From: Ampelomyces quisqualis
Lineage: Eukaryota > Ascomycota > Dothideomycetes > Pleosporales > Phaeosphaeriaceae
Reading direction: 5' to 3'
DNA: 64,000 bases
NCBI GenBank assembly: GCA_018398575.1
Contig: JAGTXZ010000010.1
Span: forward strand, 1,922,001 to 1,986,000
The position numbers and the translations under genes are program-made. Positions 55,156 through 64,000 of this stretch are shown one piece after another. The notes under the pieces were generated by a model that ran no database searches, was not told the DNA's origin, and saw only the letters and a program-made list of their open reading frames with translations. Position 1 is the stretch's first letter. Every line of letters begins with the position of its first letter.

Positions 55156-58100
55156 TGTTGTTGCAGGCAGAAATATATTTCCCTAAGATATGTGAGTCAG
55201 TTTGCTGGATGACTGGGAAGGCGAGGCTTCACGAACCTTAATGCAAGAGCCAATGCGTGGAAGGTGATCCGAGCTTGGGGAAATCGGCGAAATAGGCGAA
55301 CAATGGAATGGTGATGTCGAAGCGATGATGCGTTGATGTCAAGAGCAGGTGGTTTGATCGTGAGGTTGTTTTATTGTTTGATGAATAGATATGAAACTCG
55401 GTAGTGGCATCTGGGGCATGGCTCTTATGTGTATGCCTCCAACTCCCCAGGCACGCTGCTTCGTGGTCCGCCGGGCTTACCAGGGCACACACCGCTCGGA
55501 ATTATTGACTTTGTTTCCCTCCGTCGCTTGGCCGAGCGACCGTGATTCACAAGCTGCAGGGGTACTAGCGTGCTGACGAGGACACTTGCAGGACACTTGC
55601 TAGTCAACTGCTAGGTTTAGGCTCGCATTCGCTCGGCCGTAGCAAAAACCCGCTCCCGCTTCAGCAGTCGAAACAAACCACCGGACGGAGAGAGACGGAC
55701 ATATCGAGGGCATACTTACAGTGCTCGATTACCTATCCTGCATGCAGACTGTGGCGCTTTGTCGGTCTTTACTCATTCTCCATCACTGATACTGTCAAGT
55801 CGATTGCATCATGCTGGTGCATACACATACATCACAGTACCTATAGTGGGCACCATCAACGCCTGGCACACTGGGTCCCGAGTCCTGACTAACTGACAGC
55901 GCACGTACACACGCACGCTGTCACCCAAGGGCGTGCGGTGTGCTGAGCCTAACAATGCCTGGCTGCCTACGGAGTACCGCTGTCCTAAGGCGGCAGCACT
56001 GAGCAGGCTCAGCCTAGCACTTCAAAGCCACGGATGACTCCACTTGCGGAGCGGTCAGCCCTTCATCTGTGGCTTTCAAACGTGTTCCCAATTCGGTCTC
56101 TCGCTTACTCGCCTTTGCCGGATGCGAGAACATACCCCTGGGCCTGCTCGTGCGCATTCCAGGTACCACTGTACCATGAGGCTGTCCATCAGCTGGAGGT
56201 TTTCTTTGTCTCCACGTCCTCATTAGACTCACCACGGCAGTTTCCAGTGTGCGAGCCAACCACTGCGCTATGTGGTGACTTGAGCGGATTGCCGCGTCAC
56301 GACACAGTCTGGTCATCCATCCGGGTGGGGTCCGGACGAACTATGTATCGTGACCTGAACTTTGGTTCGGATGGTTTCCTCGGGGCTGAGTGTGAGCCCG
56401 CGCCGTCCGATGGACGATAGGCATCGAGCCAGGCTGTCGGCAGCGTCATGGCCTCTTCCCAACATCATGCACTTTTGATCACAACATCATCATACAGCAC
56501 CCAGGCCGCGGCCGTGGTTTCGTGACTGCTGAAGAGCGCTGCACTAATGCTTTCCCCTCTGCTTGAAGGTTAAGATTACAAACTCCTATCTGCGATCCTT
56601 TCATCTGCAGCTGTTATTGGTTAGCGCGGACAGCTTTGTCAGGCATGCTGAACAATCTCATCTGACAAAGCCCAAGCTAGCTTCGCGACCCAATCACTTG
56701 CACCAAAAGCTAGAACCCGATGACATGATCACGCACATCATCTCATGCCCTCCGCACCTAGCAGATGATCTGCGACACGCAGTCCTCGACCGTTATCGGC
56801 CGTAGGGCTGGCTTTACATGGCGACAGCGACCTTGCCAACGGTCCATGTCAGAGTCAACGCTAATCACATTGTCCATCACACTCGTACTGTCGTCTAGCG
56901 AAGGAATCTCTGGAGACGCCGAACCTGCTGTATGAATGGGGACATCATTCTCTGCTGCAGAAAAAAGGGCTGCGCATGCCAAACCTGGCAAGTGACAATC
57001 TGCAGCGTTGACTCAGCTGCTACTCCGTACATAGGCCTGCATTCTCCTATACAACCAGCGCCTTTACGTTACCGCCGCTTCGTGAACTGGTTGTACAGCA
57101 ACTGGGCTGTCGTACAAGCGCATGACACCTCCGCTGCGGTCCACTGCATCGGTAAGCCACTCTGCGACTCTCACCGCTCCACTTTGACGAGGCTCAAATG
57201 GTTCTCGCAAACATTGAGTAAGCCGCGGCCCACTTGTATGCGCAGTGCGGCAGTGTAGCGAATACGATGCAACAATGCGAATCTACATTGCACTTTGAGC
57301 AACAATGAGTCTGAAAGCCGCTTACCCTGTTCGGGGTAACATTGAGGGAGCCGTTTCGACTGCGCCTCCGTTCGTGCGTGCCCACTTGTACATCCTCTTT
57401 TTGTGTGTTGCGTTGTATTGTATGTGCAGTCCGTCCGAGAAAACGCGATATTGCCGGCATAGATCCAGCGACATTCCAGTGCAAACGCCGATGCTCCTCT
57501 TACCTTTCTGATTCTCCACCGAGCAGCTGGTACGGCCAGCAGGAGCAGAATAGACGATATTACGGTCTAGAGACCATGCTCAAGCGTCAAGATGAGTGAG
57601 AATTAATACGAATCAGTGAGCAGTTCACAGAGCGATTGATCGATCGATTTAGAGGACGAAAGTGCCTGATCTAGAAAGAAGTCCTTTGCTACCGGCATAC
57701 CAGGCTTTCATTCCAAGATCTTACGATCTCGCGATGTTCGCCACAGCATTTTGAAACATGTTTGGCTTGGTTTATTCAGTGGTAATACAAGGGCACCATC
57801 TCGTTCCCAGGGCATGCCGCGGTAAGCCATGCGTGTCTACGTGAACGCTTTGCCCAAGTCGGATTGAATCCTTAAGTCTTTGTCCCACTCCGCATTGCAC
57901 AGCACCTCGTCATAGGGCTTACCATGGTCTAAGTAGGATTTTGACCGAATGAGTGCGTTGTACATTCTCAGCATACATCAGGCCTTCATTCAAAATCATC
58001 GGCAGTACGACCAAACACAACATTTTCAATCATACAAATGTCCTTTTCCACATATCAACTTCTTGGTCCAAGAGTTGTGAAGTTTGTCGACCACATATTC

Positions 58101-59756
58101 GTTCAATCCGACTGTTCTTCGAGTCTATCAGTTCAACTTGGTCGTCTTAATCATCTGCACCATTTCTCCAGCGCCATATCACTTCAGGAAATCTGTTCAC
58201 TCCGAGGACGACATCATGGTGCACCATGTCCCAAACAGCCGGCACTCTTCGGTTAGCAACGTGCAAAAATATCACAATGCTGTAAGTTCAACTCTTCCTG
58301 CAACCCGCGTAACGCGCTTGAACTTTTCGCTCATAGGTACTAGCTATCAATGCTTTACGCAGATGCTTATGTTTGTTTTTTCAGAGACATAGAAAGATCT
58401 GCAGGACGTAGCAGTGCGTGGCACAAGGGGTGGAATCGGAGGTCTTGAAGCCTCCTGACGCCCACGTCTGAATCGTCCTTCAGCAAAGGGCAGAAACTGG
58501 AGAAAAGTAAGATATCACAAAGCGAAGATGAGATAACTGCATATGCTAGTACCCAAGATCTCCTGTAATCATCCGCCCAGTGGCGACTCAAGTCCCTTAA
58601 TCGACGAATAAGATAAAGACCAGAGCTCCCAAGAGAGGCAAAAATCCGAGCTAGACGAGATGCGCAGAGTCCTGCATAGCAAGTTTGGCCTCGTGTTATT
58701 AAGACGGGCTGCCTTTAGGTTTGAAGTAGGCAAGGTGGGGACTCATGTGGCCAAAGTTACCGTCTTCCCGATCCAGAAAACATATGTTGGAAACACGCAT
58801 AGACTGCTATGTGCACGCGAACAAGGTAGAAGATTAAGGTTTTAAAAGGCCTGAAGCTTTTTTAGAAAAGTAGATTTTGCACAAAAGGCTAGTGTTTACA
58901 CGAGAAGCTGATGTTTGCACGAAAGGCTGATGTTTGCACGAAAGACTGGTGTTTGTAATCTCTGGTCCGCTACTTGAGCACACATATTGATATTATCAGG
59001 TCTTCAGACACATTGGTAGGTCAATCTTCATTTGTATCATGTTGGTTTTTCTCTGGGAAAGAACTGTCGAACCATACATCCAGTTGGTCGACCATCGAAC
59101 TCGAACTACTCTCTACCAGAGAGCGTCTACTTTTGTAATTGTACCTGATACATGGAGAAAAGCATGGCAGAGAGACCTCCTGCTACATCTGTTTTCAGCA
59201 TTCATGCACTTCTTTTCTGCGATCTTACTAAGAGAAGAATACAGCCAAAGAAGTGTCGAGATCCCACGCACTTGTATTATCTTGTAGGTAAAGTAGCTTT
59301 TCTAGCTTTTACCACTCATACACAGAGACCAATACGACACGTTCCTAGACCACGCGGTGGTTGATCTGGATCAGGCGCTCGTTCAGAAATGCAACCGCCG
59401 TGGGCATTATCACGCGGCCTGCATCTTCATGAAACTTTACAACGATCTACAGCAATGACAGAGATGTTGGTCTTGAACTGACGTCGGGTTCCAGGACAGA
59501 GATTCAGAACTACTCGATGATCATCACGTGATGGGTGCCTGGTCCGTGCAGCCCTTGCTTAGCGTGACGCGAACATCGCGACTGTACGAACTTCGAAGTG
59601 TATCGGTCCCCCTTCACTAACGCAGGCGCACCATCAACCTTCCTTCCACACGTCACATCACACCTTCCAAAGCGCCCGAAAAGGGTTCGTCGCAATCACT
59701 ACCCCACGTCTGTCCCACCAGCACGCTTAAACCCAGCAACCTCCTACTCAGTCGCA
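55156..59756. other. Gene-poor intergenic region
   Basis: 4.6 kb without a supported gene on either strand. Contains TACGGAGTA words (55978 and, inverted, 57021) and a 19-bp minisatellite (58881-58956). Numerous short frames lack domains, starts or introns. Confidence 0.5.
58881..58956. repeat. 19-bp minisatellite, four units
   Basis: Units 58881-58899, 58900-58918, 58919-58937 and 58938-58956, consensus ACGAAAGGCTGATGTTTGC; the two middle copies differ at one base, and a partial fifth unit precedes. Confidence 0.85.
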
Positions 59757-61281
59757 ATGGCGCGCGGTCGGCCTTCTCGAACTGCAGCTCGTCGCAGTAC
59801 GCCCGTACGAAGTGTAACACCAGCACAGGACAGCGACGAAGAAATGGCCGATGCGCCCGAGTCGCGGCCAGACACCCCGAAGGCAGAGGAGGAAGATGTC
59901 GAGTCGGCAGCTCCCGAAGGTGACGAAGAAGAGGAAGTGCCCTCGGAGCGCTCAGCGTCACCCGTGGTCATCCACCAGTTTCCTCGCAAGAAGCGTCTAG
60001 GTCGCCCCCCGAAGAACCGGCCAGCGGATTGGAATGCCACTGAGCCAGATAACACCTCAGAAGGAGGCACTCCCATCAAGCGGAAGCGAGGACGACCTGC
60101 TGGTTTCGGAAGAGGGCGACCTCCAAAGGGTGGAGTGCCGCAAGTGACTCGTACTCAGATTGATAAGGAAGGCACCATGATAGACGTTGTCAACGATGAG
60201 GCCGACCTACCCGCGGACGAAGAAGGCGAGCAGAAGGTGGACAAGTTCGGCAACCTTCAAGGCGGTCGAGACTACCGCGTGCGCGTATTCACAATCAGAG
60301 GGAGAGGAGAGCGGAAGTACATGTTGTCAACAGAGCCCGCCCGTTGTTGTGGATTCAGGGACAGTTACCTGTTCTTCACGAAACACATGAAGCTCCACAA
60401 GGTCATCGTTGATGACAACGAGAAGAAAGACTTGATCGACCGAGAAATCATCCCTCACTCATACAAGGGGCGCTCGATTGGTGTGGTTACGGCACGATCG
60501 GTGTTCAGGGAGTTTGGAGCCCGCATAATCATCGGTGGTAAGCGGGTCATTGATGATTACTATGTCACAGAGGCCAAGGAGCAAGGCGCGGTAGAGGGCG
60601 AACTCGCAGATCCTAACGACAGACTACCACCGCCAGGCGAACCATACAACAAGAACCAGTACGTGGCTTGGCACGGAGCAAGTAGCGTGTACCATACTGG
60701 CGTTCCAAGTGTGCCGACTGCAAACGGCAAGCCCGTGCCTGGTAAGCGGAAGGTTAACATTACTTCTGCGAACTGGCAATTTGAACATGGTCGTTCTGCC
60801 AGGTACGTCTTTACTATCAATGCTCCATTTGGAGTGTACTGACTTGCCCAGTCGCTTCAATTCCAACCTTTCTGCGTTGCGTAAGGCGAACCTCGAAGGG
60901 GTGTACGATCCGCACACGAATCTCATGTGCTATCCCAAAGTCACACAGCCAACGCATGCGCGATGGGAAGAAGTGCCATCGGAGGAGACTGATGTGCCTC
61001 CGCTTGTGCGCCAGAAATACCTGGTCGTTGACTCGTTCTTCCAACAGCCACCTTTTGCAGGGCTAGGGTTGCCTGGTCCCGATGCCAACTTCATCGATGT
61101 CGGTACGAATGGCCTTCCGGAGGTGGACGATGAAGACCTTGAGAACATGAAGCCCGATGAACGCCAGGCTTTCACATTTGTGAAGCAGGAAGAGGCGGAC
61201 TGGCGCAGTCAATGGGGAGGTGAGACAACGGATGGGGCACGAGCAAAGCCACGGATCGGATTTGTTGGCGTCCCTGTGTAG
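59757..61281 (+). CDS. Chromatin remodelling subunit Rsc7/Npl6 (Swp82 family)
   Basis: 491 aa; exons 59757-60802 and 60852-61281, intron 49 bp (GTACGT, TACTGAC branch, GCCCAG). The N-terminus (1-155) is acidic and disordered with AT-hook-like GRPPK (84), KRGRPAGFGRGRPPK (~106) motifs. The conserved Rsc7/Swp82 domain follows: FTIRGRGERKYMLSTEPARC, GFRDSYLFFTKHMKLHKVIV, EIIPHSYKGRSIGVVTARSV and FREFGARIIIGG. The C-half has NLEGVYDPHTNLMCYPKVTQP and QQPPFAGLGLPGPD. Rsc7 is a subunit of the RSC/SWI-SNF complex acting in the nucleus. The start is the Met before ARGRPSRT; the open frame upstream is probably leader. Confidence 0.92.
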
Positions 61282-61791
61282 CATGCTTGGATCCAGCCAG
61301 ACGGCACGATTTCTAGGCGTTAATGATACCATGGGTAGTTGCTCCTTTGCGAGTACAAATTTCCAAGTCTCCGACATGTCTTTCTCACCACGACCTTCTT
61401 GCAATTTTTGCTTGTAGCTGTTTGTCGTTGACGGGTAAATTGCAAGGATCATGGAACCTCGCTTTCCTGCCACAAGCTCTTTGTGGAAAAAGATTTGGCC
61501 TTTGTCTGTCCGCGTAAATTTGTATGGTATATTTGGGTTGTGCGAACAAAGACAGACCACGAGACGCCCGCGTCGAAAGAGCGGTTAAGTCACTCACAAA
61601 GAGAAGTCGGCGATGGACGAAGCGTACCTGGAGTCCAAGCTCAATAGACTGCGCTCGCCGTCAGCGGACCGAAGGCGGCATCGTCATGTACTTCGCATAT
61701 TGTCATGTAGACTCGTGAAGGCACTCCCTGCTCTTCTTCATATTCCTGAGATTGCATGTTCGACGAGATGTCGATTGGCATCTTCGCTAAC
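61282..61791. other. Intergenic
   Basis: 510 bp, no supported gene. Confidence 0.5.
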
Positions 61792-64000
61792 ATGACGACT
61801 TCAGCGTGCACCGCACCATTACTGGATCAGTCGCTCTTCAACACCACAGGAGGATGTCAGTATACCCCACACGATGTACCGAGCAAGCATTAACAGAAGA
61901 GTAGATCTACCAGGGCGATACTGTGGCCTCGGATCTTTCGAGATCGGCGCCAGCGAGGCGTCTTGTTGTTTTCCATGCCCTATGCAGGATTGGGTTTATT
62001 CACATAGTACGTGGAACAGCTACAGGCTTGATGATAGTTATACTCCCTACTAACAATGATCATCAGACTGGAGAACCAACCTTCGTATTCCAAACTACCT
62101 TTCGATCATCAGCATAGTCTTGTGCTCCTTCCTTCTCCTATCCTTCCTCTGCCTGCCACCTGCACAATCCCATCGACACTACCTTAGCATTGGTCTCCTG
62201 ATACCCGTCCTGCTCATTTCCCTCTCGTTCGCTATTCCGGTATCGACAAAACCAAACTACTGCTTCGATGCCATCACACCGTCCGACATGCACGACAGCA
62301 TGTCATGCGCTTGGACAGGCTCGCTCGTCACGCTTGGTGGCCTTGGATGCGTAATCTGGGTGTTTCTCCGCTCGCTCTGGCTCTTCGTCCGCATAGTCTA
62401 CGATGTCGCGCCCGGTCGAAAATTCATGTTTGGAAGTGTAGCTGCGGGCACATTGCTACCTATAGCCTTCCTCATCGCTGTACTATCTAGTACAGGCTTC
62501 TCGTATCGTATGGGCTCAACGTGCCTGCCTAATCACGAGAACGCCATCTCCACGTTCTGGGCCTGGCTTGTCGTGTTTGCTATTCTTGGCTTTCTGCTCC
62601 AAATCGTCACAACAGGATATTGCATTTGGGTATACACGAGGACGCTGAGAAGAGAATGCTCGACACCAAGCTTCAATCAGGGCTACGGTCGGAGTCAACA
62701 GCGTTATGCGAATCTGCAAACTTGGGCGAACATCAAGAAACTCTTTGTGCTTCAGTGGCGGAATATTCTAGTCAGCGTGTTTGTGCTTATTGGCAGCTTG
62801 GTATTCTTTATTGTCTTTTGGACACAAGACTCGAGATTAGGGAAAGTGTTCAACGATCAGTCTAACATCAAGCCTGTCAAGACCTGGATTTTGTGCCAAA
62901 TACTGTCAAAGGGCGATAAGCAGGAATGCAGGAAGTATGTCGGCAACTTCACTGTGAACGAGTCTGCCGTGGTAACAGCCCTGATTCTGGCATCTGTAAG
63001 TTCTTCTGCTTCTCTTGCTTATCAATCAATTCGAGCTGACAACCACAGCTTGTTGGCATAGAGCTTTTCATATTGCTCTTCCGAGCGTCCATGTTCCACG
63101 CCTGGGTAGATCTTTTCACGCGCTTCTTCTACCAACAAGCTAGCAGACCTCCAACACCCCCGCTGACTTCGCTTGACAATGCAGAAATGTACTCGTTGGC
63201 AGGCTCCACGTTGCGGAAAAGTGGAAGTAGATTTGTTGAAGGCTTCGAAGCACCAACATCATCCAACGGGTCTCTTTTGCATAAACCAAACGGATCTCAA
63301 CCCTCGCATTTAAACGCACAAGCCTTCGATCCAACATCCGTCCCGACTTCTCCAACAAGAGATTTGCGACCACCAACACCACCACCAAGATCTTCAAGAC
63401 AACCACCGCGACCATGTCAATCACATCCTCACACATCTTCTACATCGTCGGCCCCTGGCCCCGTCGGCTCCACATTCGCCTCCTCCACTATACTACCCGC
63501 CCCGCCGACGATTCACATCACCTCGCCCTCACCACTTCTAGGCACAGTCAGTCTCTCTCCACTATCAACGCCAATATCTGCGCCAAAACCTCTTCTTCCG
63601 CGTCTCCAAACCCATCGCCACTCCTTTGTCCCGTCATCGACTCGCACATACCAACCCACCAGACCTGTACCCGCACCACCCCGACATCGCGATAACATCT
63701 CAGAAAAAGATTCCAGCCCGGCTAATCCAACGAGTGTGTTCAGCTGCATGAGTTGCGGAACGCGGAATACTGAGCGAAGTTGGCGCGATTCGACGATCAG
63801 TGCGTTGGATCAGGTTGTTGACGAAACTGGCGAGGATAGTGCATTCAAGAGAGGAGCAGGTGGATTGAAGATTTCAAGACCTGTGGAAGGGAGTTTCAAG
63901 CATGTTGATGGGGCGTTTGTAGGGTGGGCAGGCAAGCCGTTTGTGTTTGGGGATCGGTGGGGAAATGAGGAGGAGGAGGAAGAGGTTGGGAAGGCGAGAT
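61792..64000 (+). CDS. Seven-helix receptor-like membrane protein, Frizzled/GPCR-like (C-terminus beyond the window)
   Basis: At least 682 aa; exons 61792-61855, 61905-62006, 62067-62995 and 63049 to the window edge. Introns 49 bp (GTCAGT, CATTAAC, GAGTAG), 60 bp (CTAAC) and 53 bp (GCTGAC). The extracellular N-terminus has an N-glycan site (NTT) and Cys motif GGYLPGRYCGL...SCCFPCPMQDWVYS. Seven hydrophobic spans follow, e.g. LSIIS-VLCSFLLLSFLCL, LSIGLLIPVLLISLSFAIP, LVTLGGLGCVIWVFLRSLWL, FMFGSVAAGTLLPIAFLIAV, FWAWLVVFAILGFLLQIV, ILVSVFVLIGSLVFFIVFW, and LVGIELFILLF, then a long Pro/Ser-rich cytosolic tail with PxxP runs. It resembles the fungal Frizzled-like class of putative GPCRs. Ligand unknown. 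An in-frame Met at 61756 is an alternative start. Confidence 0.72.

Overview
The window is nuclear DNA of a filamentous ascomycete (Pezizomycotina, probably a dothideomycete such as a Pleosporales species; the class is an inference, the phylum is firm). Evidence: genes are single or split by short introns, mostly 44-137 bp, with GT...AG ends and CTAAC/CTGAC-type branch sites; the proteins are fungal (SFH5, RSC7, Nic96, Med27 and a CTAG-like TMEM135 relative with fungal-style sequence); and there are no operons or Shine-Dalgarno sites.

Layout. 0-16 kb is a dense housekeeping stretch: the 3' end of NDC80, a short-chain dehydrogenase, 6-phosphofructokinase, mitochondrial 2-enoyl thioester reductase (Etr1/MECR), nucleoporin Nic96, a Trp-rich protein of unknown function, a Mediator Med27-like subunit, a flavocytochrome-b2-type lactate dehydrogenase and a divergent Rab GTPase. 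17.1-35.0 kb is a complete N-acetylglucosamine (GlcNAc) catabolic cluster: glucosamine-6-phosphate deaminase and an Ngt1-type transporter (divergent pair), a GlcNAc-kinase-type hexokinase, a Ron1-type NDT80/PhoG regulator, and a GH3-GNAT N-acetylglucosaminidase with GlcNAc-6-phosphate deacetylase (second divergent pair). Together these cover release of GlcNAc, import, phosphorylation, deacetylation and deamination to fructose-6-phosphate, plus the probable regulator; phosphofructokinase, the next glycolytic step, lies 13 kb away. The two divergent promoters share a 10-11 bp word.

35-46 kb holds a TMEM135-like membrane protein, SFH5, an RRM protein, an EMC10-like protein, an FGGY carbohydrate kinase flanked on both sides by inverted copies of a small TIR element (a MITE candidate), and a Vip1-type RRM protein that ends in two metallothionein-like cysteine repeats. 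46.5-59.7 kb is gene-poor: a decayed F-box-like gene, a fungal transcription-factor-like gene, a conserved acidic protein, and long intergenic stretches with a 19-bp minisatellite. 59.7-64 kb has the chromatin-remodelling subunit Rsc7/Npl6 and a seven-helix receptor-like protein cut by the window end.

A 9-bp word, TACGGAGTA, occurs ten times, always outside genes. All homology statements are from recognition of sequence motifs; no database search was possible. Splice sites were placed by hand from frame, GT/AG and branch sites.
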